The position numbers were made by a program, and so were the translations under genes. Below are positions 35,293 to 43,199 of a stretch of 64,000 nt of DNA, piece by piece; the first letter of the stretch is position 1, and every line of letters begins with the position of its first letter. Source of the stretch: Pseudomonas lurida (lineage in GTDB: Bacteria; Pseudomonadota; Gammaproteobacteria; Pseudomonadales; Pseudomonadaceae); contig NZ_PDJB01000001.1 in the NCBI RefSeq assembly GCF_002563895.1, positions 727,501 to 791,500 of the forward strand. Direction: 5' to 3'. The notes below the pieces were generated by a model, which was given only the letters and a program-made list of their open reading frames with translations, searched no databases and had not been told where the DNA came from.

Positions 35293-36234
35293 TCACGGAG
35301 TTTGTGGCGCCGATTGGGCGCCGCGAATCACTTCAACACCACGGCGTACACCAGGCTGACCACCCGCTGCGGCGACTCGTTTGGGCGGGCCGGTCAGGGC
35401 CAGTTGAGTAAATTGGTAGAGGTCGCGGTTGGCACTTTCCAGTTTGTCCGGCGCATCGCTTTCACCGGCCCAGTAGCGACTGAGCAGTTGCTCTTCGGCG
35501 CTGCGTACGGCCAGGCGCAACACACCCGCTTGCGCCGCGAGCATCAGGCGGCTTAATAGAGGCTCCGGCACGGCCAGCACGACGGTGCGTGCGCTCGCCC
35601 GACGTTGGGCGGCCTGGGCGCGCTCTTCGGCCGTGGCCGGCGGTGGGACAGCCGGCCGGCCATCGTTGGCCAGGCCCAATTGGTCGCCGACGCTGAGCAG
35701 GCGCATGGCGGGCAGCACGATCTGGGCCGATTGCTCGGCATTGCTGGTGTCCTGACGCAGGAACAACAGCACATCCACGTAATCGCCTGGGCTGAGTTGG
35801 CCTGCGGCGCCGATCACCTCATCCACGGCCACGGCCAGGGCGCGTTCGTCGGGGCGAATCATGCGGGCGAGCGGGCCGCCGCCGGTGAAGCTTTCTTCGG
35901 TGAGCCAGGTGCCGGCACCGAGGGTGCGCAGTGGCGTGCGGCCGATGGCTTGGTCAAGCCGAGTCAGGCTGCCAGCGGGCACGGTGCGCAGTTTTTCCAC
36001 GGCCAGGTCAGCGGCGGTCAGCGGGATAAGGGCAGGCACGTCGTGCACCAGGACCACTACGGGTTGGCGGGTCTGGTCTTCGACGGTAGCGACGGTATTT
36101 TCCACGGAAACGACAGGTGCAGCGGGGGCGGCGACAGGCTCCGGCGCGCGGCTCAAGACCAGCCCCCAGTACCCGGCGATCAGCGCCCCGATCAGCAGCA
36201 ACCCGGCCAGGACCATGCTGATACGACTGTTCAT
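35293..36234 (-). CDS. rcpC: RcpC/CpaB, SAF-domain pilus assembly protein
   Basis: A 313-residue CpaB-type protein with an N-terminal anchor (MVLAGLLLIGALIAGYWGLVL) and an Ala/Pro-rich linker. A SAF domain (about 55-125; VPALIPLTAADLAVEKL, GTWLTEESF) and the RcpC domain follow (AVDEVIGAAGQLSPGDYVDVLL). Thought to stabilise or modulate the secretin in the periplasm, possibly by binding peptidoglycan. First gene of the minus-strand tad operon (rcpC-rcpA-tadZ-tadA-tadB-tadC-tadD-DUF3613). Confidence 0.92.
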   Translation of the reverse strand: MNSRISMVLAGLLLIGALIAGYWGLVLSRAPEPVAAPAAPVVSVENTVATVEDQTRQPVVVLVHDVPALIPLTAADLAVEKLRTVPAGSLTRLDQAIGRTPLRTLGAGTWLTEESFTGGGPLARMIRPDERALAVAVDEVIGAAGQLSPGDYVDVLLFLRQDTSNAEQSAQIVLPAMRLLSVGDQLGLANDGRPAVPPPATAEERAQAAQRRASARTVVLAVPEPLLSRLMLAAQAGVLRLAVRSAEEQLLSRYWAGESDAPDKLESANRDLYQFTQLALTGPPKRVAAAGGQPGVRRGVEVIRGAQSAPQTP

Positions 36235-36565
36235 GACGGCTCTCCCTATCCCGTTGCACTGCGCGCCCGTTTAATCCAAACGGGTTAATCCGCAACCTGG
36301 CTGTGATGAACATCTAACGATTTCGCTATTTGAAGGTAGCTCAGCTAGGACGAAATGCCATTACCGTGGGAAAAATTTATCTGAACTAGAGCAGCAGCTG
36401 TTTAGCGTGCGGTTTTGTGGCGTCAACGTTGTGACTAATACTTTGTGATTAATCCGTTATTACAGTTGTGAGGGTGGGGTTTGTTGACAATGCTCTAGTA
36501 GCAAGCCGCGATCATCTGGTACTAGAGCCGTTCCGGCTTCCGGTAGCGTTTTTTGGAGAAGTCTT
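36235..36565. promoter_or_regulatory. Divergent promoter region rcpC / flp
   Basis: 331 bp, clearly richer in A/T than the flanks. It contains three copies of GCTCTAGT. One is direct at 36492-36500 and two are inverted, at 36520-36528 and 36384-36392. There is also a -35-like TTGACA at 36484-36489 facing flp, whose -10 I cannot define. TTTTTTGGAGAAGTCTT gives the flp ribosome site. No ORF is supported in the region. Confidence 0.6.
36492..36528. promoter_or_regulatory. Inverted repeat, candidate PprB operator upstream of flp
   Basis: GCTCTAGTA and TACTAGAGC are perfect 9-bp inverted arms separated by 19 bp, centred about 56 bp before the flp ATG. They overlap the likely promoter. A third half-site, AACTAGAGC, lies at 36384-36392 on the rcpC side. 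The binder is unknown; PprB is the obvious candidate by context only. Confidence 0.5.
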
Positions 36566-36757
36566 ATGTTCATTGACCTGATGTTGAAACTGTATGTCCA
36601 CACTCAACTATTCTTTCAACGCAAAGACGGTGCTTCAGGTATTGAATACGCGATTATCGTGGCGATGGTTGCACTGGTGATCGTGGGCGCTGGTTCTGGG
36701 CTTGGAACTAAGATCAAGTCCATTTTTGATAGCGTCGCGACCAAGATGACGACTTGA
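36566..36757 (+). CDS. flp: Flp major pilin
   Basis: A 63-residue type IVb pilin. The leader of 22 residues ends KDG; cleavage at G22/A23 is followed by ASGIEYAIIVAMVALVIVG, with Glu at +5 and Tyr at +6, the Flp signature. The mature pilin is 41 residues. TTGGAGAAGTCTT precedes the ATG. Divergent from rcpC and followed 58 bp later by a receiver-only protein. Confidence 0.95.
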   Translation: MFIDLMLKLYVHTQLFFQRKDGASGIEYAIIVAMVALVIVGAGSGLGTKIKSIFDSVATKMTT

Positions 36758-36815
36758 TAGTCTGCTTGTAAATGTGGAAAACCCTCATTGACGTTCTTCA
36801 AGACCAGGTACAGCC

Positions 36816-37220
36816 ATGAGCGCCTCATCGCTTTCCCGCCAACAAATTCTTTTGGTGGACGACGAAGAGGACGCCCTGATTGAACTCGCCGAATCCCTCG
36901 GGAACGAGGGGTTTGTCTGTTTTACCGCCAACTCCGTCACCTTCGCCCTGCAAGAATTGACACTTCACCCCGACATCGCCCTGGTCATTACTGACCTGCG
37001 CATGCCTGAGGAAAGTGGCATCTCTTTGATCAAGCGCCTGCGCGAGCACACCTCACGTTCTCACCTGCCGGTGATTGTGATGTCCGGTCATGCAGAAATG
37101 GACGACGTCAGCGACATGCTGCGCCTACAGGTGCTGGATCTGTTCCGTAAGCCGATCTACCTGGTGCGGTTGATCGATACGTTGAACAATCTGTTTCCTC
37201 TCCCTAAAGCCAGGCCCTAG
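36816..37220 (+). CDS. Single-domain response regulator next to flp
   Basis: A 134-residue CheY-like protein: VDDEEDALIELAESL, acceptor Asp in VITDLRMPEESG, VMSGHAE and FRKPIYL give all five key positions. It has no output domain and no kinase beside it except distant pprA. Located 58 bp after flp with no obvious terminator between, so it may be cotranscribed with the pilin. In PAO1 I recall no such gene at this place. Role unknown; control of Tad pili is inference. Confidence 0.88.
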   Translation: MSASSLSRQQILLVDDEEDALIELAESLGNEGFVCFTANSVTFALQELTLHPDIALVITDLRMPEESGISLIKRLREHTSRSHLPVIVMSGHAEMDDVSDMLRLQVLDLFRKPIYLVRLIDTLNNLFPLPKARP

Positions 37221-37246
37221 GCGTCAGGCTTGTCGAATCGTCCTTG

Positions 37247-37278
37247 CGGCGATGGCGTCGATAAAATCGCCATCGCCG
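37247..37278. terminator. Hairpin (REP-related) between convergent genes
   Basis: CGGCGATGGCG and CGCCATCGCCG are perfect 11-bp arms with a 10-nt loop, lying between the 3' ends of the receiver gene and the tpsB-type gene. The right side continues as REP-like GGGAAGCCGGCTCCTG. There is no T-tract, so a terminator role is tentative. Confidence 0.45.
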
Positions 37279-37300
37279 GGAAGCCGGCTCCTGCCGAAGG

Positions 37301-38983
37301 TTACAGCTGATAACTGAAACTCAACGAATACCGCGGCCGTCGATCGAAGCTGTCCAGCGCCACGTCCGACATCGGCTTGGCGACTTCCAGCGCGATGTTG
37401 TAGTACTTGGCGTCGCCGAAGCGCAGCCCCAGCGCTGCCGATGACATGTCGTTACCCTTGACTGGCAAGTCGTTGAACCAGGTCTTGGCGCGGTCGAACA
37501 CCACATAGGGTTGCAGGATCCTTACCCAATCACCGGCGCGGTTGTAGCTGTAGTTGACCTCGTAGGCCACGCCCCAGCCCTTGTCGCCCGTGCCTTGGTC
37601 ATCGGGATAGCCGCGGCCGAAACTTTGCCCGCCGAAGGTAGCGCGTTCGCTGTCAGGCAGGTCGTCGTTGCTCCAGTAGAGCGCGCCAGACAGCACGCCT
37701 TGCCAGTTATCGAACAGCTTGTTGCTCTGCACGCCAGACAAGCGCAGGCGGAAGAAGTCGAGGTCGGGTTTGAGGCCACCGAAATCCGTATGGGTCTTGG
37801 CGCCCATGCCATTGATGCCTTGGTACACACCGCCGCTGATGATGCGTAGTTGGGTGGTGTCAGCCTTGCGCCAGTCCCCTTCGAAGGCCAGGGCGCGCAG
37901 GTTGGTTTCCAGTTCAAACCGTTGGGGGAAACCCTCCAGTTTGTAACGGTTGGTCTGGTCGACGGCGTAGAGGCGCGTACCCAGGCTGAGCGACTCGCTG
38001 GGCGAGGCGATGAAGGGGTGGCTGATGCCAATGGAGTAACGGTCGATCTGCTGGTGCGGCTTGAGTTCCAGGCCGTCGCCCAATTGCAGGCTGGTGCTTG
38101 GATCGGCGCGGTAGCGTTCCCCCGAGAGTGCAAGCTGGGTGCCCTCGGCGTTGATGAACTGGCTATAGGCCGCGCGGTAGTAGTGCTCTTTGTCTTCGCC
38201 AGGCGGAAACAGGCCGCTGACGCTCAGTTGTTCACCCATGGATGTCCATGAATTGCTGGTGCCAGTCAACAATGCCTGGGTACCGCCACGGCTGGCCTCG
38301 TTGAGGCTCATGCTGGTGGTGAAGGGCTTGCGGCTGGCACTGATTTGCATGTGGGTGCCGCCATCGGTGGTGCTTGGCGGTGGCACCTGGGCCTGCAAAG
38401 TCACGCCTGGAATGGCACTCATCAGTGTGGTGTAGCGCTCGAAGGTCTTGCGTGTGAGCGGGCGCTCGGCCTTGAGTTTTTCCGCCAGTTTGTCGACGTA
38501 GGACGAGACCGCGCCGATGTCGCCTTGCAGTTGGTAATCACGGATGTAGCCTTCTACCAACACCACTTGCACCAGGCCGTCCTCGAAACGTTGTTCCGGC
38601 AGGAAAGCGTAGGACAGCAGGTAGCCGTCTTCCTGGTAGCGTCGGGTGATGCTGCGTGTGGCTTCGATCAGTTGCGCCAGGTTGGTTTCATGGCCAATCA
38701 GCGGCTCGAATACCTGGGCGACCTCCTTGAGCGGGTAGACCGTGCCGCCGTCGATCTGCAGTTTGCGGATGGTCACTTTGGTGTCCATCAGCAACGGCTG
38801 CCCGGCGGTGGGCGCCGGCGTCGGCACCTGGGTTGGCGTGGCAGCCGGCCGATAGGCGTCGGCGGGCAGGTTGGGCACGGGCAGGTTGCGGATGGTGTCG
38901 TTGCTATTGAGGAAGCTGGGTAGGGTATCGGCGTGGGCGTAAGCACTGAGGGTGAGCATTAACATCGGCGTCAAGGCGCGCAT
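37301..38983 (-). CDS. TpsB-type outer-membrane transporter (ShlB/FhaC/HecB family)
   Basis: A 560-residue Omp85-superfamily transporter of two-partner secretion. The signal peptide (MRALTPMLMLTLSAYAHA) is followed by a linker with PVPNLPADAYRP and a Pro-rich stretch. The POTRA region (about 65-215) begins DTKVTIRKLQIDGG and includes YLLSYAFLPEQRF and VEGYIRDYQL. The 16-strand barrel has the L6 signature FGGQSFGRGYPDDQG and ends ...YSLSFSYQL with aromatic-terminal strand pattern. The ATG at 38983 has GGAG six bases upstream; earlier starts (39001, 38995) lack one. No TpsA exoprotein is adjacent; the upstream neighbour is a repeat lipoprotein. Confidence 0.9.
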   Translation of the reverse strand: MRALTPMLMLTLSAYAHADTLPSFLNSNDTIRNLPVPNLPADAYRPAATPTQVPTPAPTAGQPLLMDTKVTIRKLQIDGGTVYPLKEVAQVFEPLIGHETNLAQLIEATRSITRRYQEDGYLLSYAFLPEQRFEDGLVQVVLVEGYIRDYQLQGDIGAVSSYVDKLAEKLKAERPLTRKTFERYTTLMSAIPGVTLQAQVPPPSTTDGGTHMQISASRKPFTTSMSLNEASRGGTQALLTGTSNSWTSMGEQLSVSGLFPPGEDKEHYYRAAYSQFINAEGTQLALSGERYRADPSTSLQLGDGLELKPHQQIDRYSIGISHPFIASPSESLSLGTRLYAVDQTNRYKLEGFPQRFELETNLRALAFEGDWRKADTTQLRIISGGVYQGINGMGAKTHTDFGGLKPDLDFFRLRLSGVQSNKLFDNWQGVLSGALYWSNDDLPDSERATFGGQSFGRGYPDDQGTGDKGWGVAYEVNYSYNRAGDWVRILQPYVVFDRAKTWFNDLPVKGNDMSSAALGLRFGDAKYYNIALEVAKPMSDVALDSFDRRPRYSLSFSYQL

Positions 38984-39081
38984 AGGACACTCCATGGTCA
39001 TAACTGCAGCAGCATTCGCAGATTCCCGCCGGGCTCTGGGGGCGCGGTTCGGGTGTTTTCAGGGATCGATCATTGATCCAT

Positions 39082-39118
39082 AAAAAAGACGAGAGACTTA
39101 ATGGGGTCTCTCGTCTCA
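39082..39118 (-). terminator. Rho-independent terminator after the repeat-lipoprotein gene
   Basis: On the minus strand, GACGAGAGAC-N7-GTCTCTCGTC is followed by TTTTTT, a textbook intrinsic terminator 50 bp past the lipoprotein stop and 100 bp before the tpsB-type start. It would separate the two transcripts unless read through. Confidence 0.88.
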
Positions 39119-39168
39119 ACCAAGCGTAGGCGCTGTAGGTGAGGCCGTCTAATCGGCCAGGTGCAATT

Positions 39169-40668
39169 CTATTTTTTGCCGCCCAGGCCACCCAACAGCC
39201 CGCCCAGAAGACCACCATTTGCGCTGCCGCTCGCCCCCGCAGAAGCCCCGGCGCCTGCACCGACACCCAGGTTCAGGCCTCCACCGAGCAAGCCGCCACC
39301 GGTGTTGGTGCCGCCGGTGACCAGGCCACCGATCGACGCCACCGTGCCGCCCACTGCACTCACGGTACCGCCCAGGGCGTTGGTGACCGGGTTGGCGTTG
39401 GTGCCGCTGATTTTGCCGCCCAGGTTGCTGACGGCGCTGCCGACATTGGTTACCAGGCCATTGACCGGAGCACCCAGGCCGGTGGCGCCGCCGATGTTTT
39501 GAGTCAGGCTCTGTACGCCGCTGGTAACGGGGTTGAGTGCGTTGCCGATAGGGCCGGTCAACCCTGCAACGGGAACGCTTGTCTGGGTGCTTGGCGTGCC
39601 GCCTCCGAGTGCGGCCACGGTGGTGCCCGCTTTGACACCGGTCACCCCAGCTGCGCTGACCACGCCGTTGGTGCTGCCTGCATCCAGGCCGCTGCCAGCA
39701 CCGGCGATCACGCCACCAATGAGTTCGGCCAGGTTCAGACTGCCGCTGCTACCGCCTGTACCACCGCCGTTGCCGCCACCACTGTTATCCGCATCCGGGT
39801 CGACGTAGCCACTGGCCTTGCCGGCCGCAGTGCCCACACCATTGAGCACATTGCCCAACGCGCCGGTCACAGGGTTGCCGGTGCCGCCGGTGTCGGCCAC
39901 TTTATCGCCCAGGCCGTCGACGGTATCGCCGACTTTTTTCAGCAAGCCGCCTACCGGTGAGTCCAGGCCTGTCGCGGTGCCGACTTTACCGGTGGTTTTT
40001 TCCACCAGGGATACCACAGGCACCAGGACTTTTGCGCCGACGGTATTAGTGACCGAACCCAGCGGACCGGTGGTGCTGGCAGTGCTCAGGGTGTCGCCCA
40101 GCATGGTCACGGCATTGCCGACCTTGCCGACGGTATTGCCCACCAGCGGTGCAGCGCCGCTGACCACAGGCACTTTGCCCAACAGGGTGGCGACGTTAGT
40201 ACCGGTAACGGTCACGCCGTCGCCCAGGTCAGAAACCCCGTTGGCCACGCCAGCGACGGTTTTGCCCAAGGCATTGCTGTCGGTACCCAGCGTACCCAGG
40301 CCATCTGACAGACCGGTGCCGATGCTGCCGACCGCGTTGCCGGTGGCGGTCACCAGGCCGCCAGCGGTTGCGCCAACAATCGGCAGGCTGCCGAGGGTGG
40401 TGCCCAGGCTCCTGACGGTGCCGCCGAGGCCTGTCACGGTATCGCCAACGGTGTCGACCACGGTCGCGGTGACCAGTGGCGTTGCAGTTCCCCCTGGGGT
40501 GCCAGGGTCGGTACCGCCACCGCCCGTGCCGCCGCCACCAGCGCCAGCGCTTGAGGAAGAACCACCACTCTTATGCCCACCACCACCGCTGCTGCAGCCG
40601 CCGAGTGCCAATGCTACTGCCAGGGCCAGCGCGGTACTTGCTTTCCAAAACACGACGTGAGTTTTCAT
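39169..40668 (-). CDS. Gly/Val/Thr-rich repeat lipoprotein
   Basis: A 499-residue low-complexity protein. The signal peptide ends LALGGC (lipobox), followed by Gly/Ser-rich sequence. Then come many short units of the kind VGxTVxGLGxxVxxLG. Two about 50-residue modules resemble each other: TGLDSPVGGLLKKVGDTVDGL.. (from about 234) and TGLGAPVNGLVTNVGSAVSNL.. (from about 394), separated by a Gly/Asn hinge with YVDPDADNSGGG. The C-terminus is GGLLGGLLGGLGGKK. Such proteins are often auto-named collagen-like, but Gly is not at every third position. Probably a surface or matrix protein. It lies upstream of the tpsB-type gene, same strand. Confidence 0.8.
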   Translation of the reverse strand: MKTHVVFWKASTALALAVALALGGCSSGGGGHKSGGSSSSAGAGGGGTGGGGTDPGTPGGTATPLVTATVVDTVGDTVTGLGGTVRSLGTTLGSLPIVGATAGGLVTATGNAVGSIGTGLSDGLGTLGTDSNALGKTVAGVANGVSDLGDGVTVTGTNVATLLGKVPVVSGAAPLVGNTVGKVGNAVTMLGDTLSTASTTGPLGSVTNTVGAKVLVPVVSLVEKTTGKVGTATGLDSPVGGLLKKVGDTVDGLGDKVADTGGTGNPVTGALGNVLNGVGTAAGKASGYVDPDADNSGGGNGGGTGGSSGSLNLAELIGGVIAGAGSGLDAGSTNGVVSAAGVTGVKAGTTVAALGGGTPSTQTSVPVAGLTGPIGNALNPVTSGVQSLTQNIGGATGLGAPVNGLVTNVGSAVSNLGGKISGTNANPVTNALGGTVSAVGGTVASIGGLVTGGTNTGGGLLGGGLNLGVGAGAGASAGASGSANGGLLGGLLGGLGGKK

Positions 40669-40968
40669 GATTGAGTTCCCTGCACCTGTACAACCTTAGT
40701 TGTCTTCAAACGCTCACTATTTCTAGGGATAGCGATACGTTTGTCCGTGTGGCTATAACAGCCCCGGCGGTGCGTTCTCTCAATGCTCAACTTGGTATTA
40801 ACGATTTATATATCGTGCGGATGTACCGTTTAAGTAACTAATACCAAGGGTGTAGTGTGAGGATGTATCAAGATGTATATCTGTTTAAAATCAAATAGTT
40901 GAATAAAAGAGCGGACGTTAAAAAGTCCGCTATCACTTAGGTTGTATATATACAATTAATCAGTTTTT
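40669..40968. other. AT-rich intergenic region upstream of the repeat lipoprotein
   Basis: 300 bp holding the promoter of the lipoprotein gene and the terminator of the hydratase gene. The stretch 40770-40965 is strikingly AT-rich for this genome (for example TTAACGATTTATATATCG) and includes the palindromic GTATATATAC near 40943. No ORF or RNA gene is apparent. Confidence 0.55.
40905..40931 (-). terminator. Rho-independent terminator after the MaoC hydratase gene
   Basis: On the minus strand the sequence reads AGCGGAC-TTTTTAAC-GTCCGCT followed by CTTTTA. The 7-bp perfect stem and T-rich tail lie about 38 bp downstream of the hydratase stop. Confidence 0.8.
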
Positions 40969-41817
40969 TCAGGCGATCGGCTGCCACTTGCCTACCATGT
41001 GTTCAATATCGCCTGCGCCTTTCAAGCACAACTCACCGCTGGAGCCGGCGGCGCTGGCCAGTAAGGTCACTTCACTGGGCAGGCGTACGGGTTTCCTGAA
41101 CTCGACGTGTATCTCTATATTGGCGGCGGGCAAGTGTTCGCCAAGTGCGGCGAGAGTGTGTGCCTTGTTCCACAGGCCGTGGGCGATGGCTTGGGGGAAT
41201 CCAAACAGCTTGGCGGTCAGGGCGCTGAGGTGGATCGGGTTGTAGTCGCCAGAGACCCGTGCATAACGGCGGCCGATGTCGGCGGGAGCCTGCCAGCGGG
41301 ACAATTCGCTGACCTGGGTGGGGGAGGGTTGGGCGGTATCTTCTGCCTCACCGTACAGTTTCACGCCCCGGCACAGCATGCGGCTCTCGGCTTCCCACAG
41401 CAGGCCGAGGGCATCTTCGACGGTGGTGATCAGGTCGAAGGTCGCGCCCTTGGGGTGAGGCTTGAGGTTTTGCGCGCAGACACCGACGGACAGTTGGCTC
41501 ACACCCCCCATCGGGCGGTGGATGCGGATTCGGTTGCTCAGGTGAATCAACCCCAGCAGCGGGAAAGGAAAGCCTTTATCGGTGAGCAGCTGCATCTGCA
41601 GGCCGAACGCCAAGACATGCGGATAAGTCGCCGGCAGGATCGGGCTGTCGGCAAAACCACAAACCTTGCGGTACGCGGCCACCTGCGTGGGGTTGATGCT
41701 CACCCGGCAGCGCAGTCCCTGCTCAGGCAGGGTGCTGCCGGTGATCTTGCGCTTGAGCGCGGCGCGCCAATACAGCGGCGGCAGAAACGGCGTATTGCCC
41801 AGTGTCTTCCATTGCAT
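40969..41817 (-). CDS. MaoC-like acyl-thioester dehydratase (HtdX-like)
   Basis: A 282-residue double-hotdog (R)-3-hydroxyacyl-thioester dehydratase. The degenerate N-terminal hotdog (INPTQVAAYRKVCGF) is followed by the C-terminal MaoC domain with catalytic motif GDYNPIHLSALTAKLFGF and IAHGLWNKA. It would turn 3-hydroxyacyl into 2-enoyl thioesters or the reverse. The ATG at 41817 starts two bases after the upstream FabG-like stop, so they are coupled; a longer upstream frame inside fabG is rejected. Resembles Mycobacterium HtdX in size and partners. Confidence 0.87.
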   Translation of the reverse strand: MQWKTLGNTPFLPPLYWRAALKRKITGSTLPEQGLRCRVSINPTQVAAYRKVCGFADSPILPATYPHVLAFGLQMQLLTDKGFPFPLLGLIHLSNRIRIHRPMGGVSQLSVGVCAQNLKPHPKGATFDLITTVEDALGLLWEAESRMLCRGVKLYGEAEDTAQPSPTQVSELSRWQAPADIGRRYARVSGDYNPIHLSALTAKLFGFPQAIAHGLWNKAHTLAALGEHLPAANIEIHVEFRKPVRLPSEVTLLASAAGSSGELCLKGAGDIEHMVGKWQPIA

Positions 41818-41819
41818 GT

Positions 41820-43163
41820 CTATGCTCCCAGGAGACTTTGCCCACACACGCGCAGCGCTTGCCCGCTGACCGCACCGGAACCCGGTTGACCCAGCCACGC
41901 CACCGCTTCGGCGACGTCCTGTGGCAGGCCGCCCTGGCCCAGTGAACTCATGCGTCGCCCGGCTTCACGCAAGGCGAACGGAATATGCGCGGTCATTTGG
42001 GTTTCGATAAAACCCGGCGCCACGGCGTTGATGGTGATGCCGCGCTCCTTGAGCAGCGGCGCCCAGGCCTGTGCCAGGCCGATCAACCCCGCCTTGCTCG
42101 CCGCATAGTTGGTTTGCCCACGGTTACCGGCGATGCCGCTGATGGACGCCAGCAACACCACGCGCGCGTTGTCGTGCAAAGAACCGCTGTCGAGCAGCGC
42201 CTTGGTTAGGACTTGGGGCGCATTGAGGTTGACCGCCAGCACCGCGTCCCAGTATTCAGGGGTCATGTTTGCCAGGGTCTTGTCACGGGTGATACCGGCG
42301 TTGTGCACCAGGATGTCGAGGCCATCGGGCAGGTGCTCGATCAATTGGCTGGCGGCGTCCTCAGCGCAGATATCCAGTGTGACGGTGCGTGCTCCCAGGC
42401 GCGCCGCCAGGGCTTCGAGGTCGGCCTTGGCCTGGGGCACGTCGAGCAGGATCACCTCGGCGCCATCGCGGGCCAGGGTTTCGGCGATGGATGCACCAAT
42501 GCCTCGGGCGGCGCCGGTAACCAGTGCCTTGCATCCGGCGAGGGGCCGGGTCCAGTCTTCGACCGGCGTGGCGCAGGCTTCCAGGCGAATCACCTGGCCG
42601 GAGATATACGCGCTCTTTGGTGACAGGAAGAAGCGCAGGGCCCCCTCTAACTGAGCTTCGGCACCCTCGCCGACGTAGAGCAGTTGCAGCACGCCGCCAT
42701 TGCGCAGCTCTTTGGCCAGCGAGCGGCTGAAACCCTCCAGGGCGCGCTGGGCGCTGGCGGCGAAAGGATCGCTGAGGCTTTCTGGCGCCCGCCCGAGGAT
42801 TACCAGGTGCGCGCTGTTATCCAGGTTTTTCAGTAATGGCTGGAAGAATTCGCGCAGCTGCTTGAGTTGATCCGTGTGTTGCAAATCGCTGGCGTCGAAC
42901 ACCACCGCCTTGAGTTTGGGGCCGTGGCCGGGAATCCAGGTCGACGTCTCGGCGCCGTAGGTGTAGATGGCGTCGGTGAGCCGGTTGGCAAACGCCTGTA
43001 CCTGAGTTGCCAGCGCACCGCCGCCCAGCAGCAACGCACCTTCCACCGGACGCAGGCGCCCGGCTTGCCAGCGTTCCAGGCGTACCGGTGACGGCAGGCC
43101 AATGGCGGCGACCAGGCGATGGCCGAGGCTTGAGTTGGCGAAGTCGATATAACGGTCAGACAT
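41820..43163 (-). CDS. Long 3-oxoacyl-thioester reductase (FabG4-like)
   Basis: A 447-residue high-molecular-weight FabG. A non-catalytic N-terminal flavodoxin-like domain (about 1-200; SLGHRLVAAIGLPSPVRLERW resembles mycobacterial FabG4) is followed by a complete SDR domain. That domain has TGAARGIGASIAETLA cofactor loop, HNAGITRDKTLANM, Ser in LASISGIAGNRGQTNYAASKAG with the YxxxK pair, and PGFIETQMT. It reduces 3-oxoacyl thioesters with NAD(P)H. Same operon as the hydratase; divergent from the thiolase. Confidence 0.92.
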   Translation of the reverse strand: MSDRYIDFANSSLGHRLVAAIGLPSPVRLERWQAGRLRPVEGALLLGGGALATQVQAFANRLTDAIYTYGAETSTWIPGHGPKLKAVVFDASDLQHTDQLKQLREFFQPLLKNLDNSAHLVILGRAPESLSDPFAASAQRALEGFSRSLAKELRNGGVLQLLYVGEGAEAQLEGALRFFLSPKSAYISGQVIRLEACATPVEDWTRPLAGCKALVTGAARGIGASIAETLARDGAEVILLDVPQAKADLEALAARLGARTVTLDICAEDAASQLIEHLPDGLDILVHNAGITRDKTLANMTPEYWDAVLAVNLNAPQVLTKALLDSGSLHDNARVVLLASISGIAGNRGQTNYAASKAGLIGLAQAWAPLLKERGITINAVAPGFIETQMTAHIPFALREAGRRMSSLGQGGLPQDVAEAVAWLGQPGSGAVSGQALRVCGQSLLGA

Positions 43164-43199
43164 GGAACGCTCTCCGAAGGCTGGGGTTCAAAGGGTTGA

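Noticed and set aside
39169..40668. Collagen-like triple-helix protein
   Set aside because: Glycine does not occur at every third residue; the repeats are VGxTVxxLG-like.
40905..40931. Possible CRISPR-like or mobile repeat
   Set aside because: Single inverted repeat followed by T-rich tail on the minus strand; a terminator explains it. No array of direct repeats was found anywhere.
41818..41898. Extended N-terminus for the MaoC hydratase
   Set aside because: The extra residues are read from the fabG-like 3' end; the ATG two bases after its stop is the natural start.
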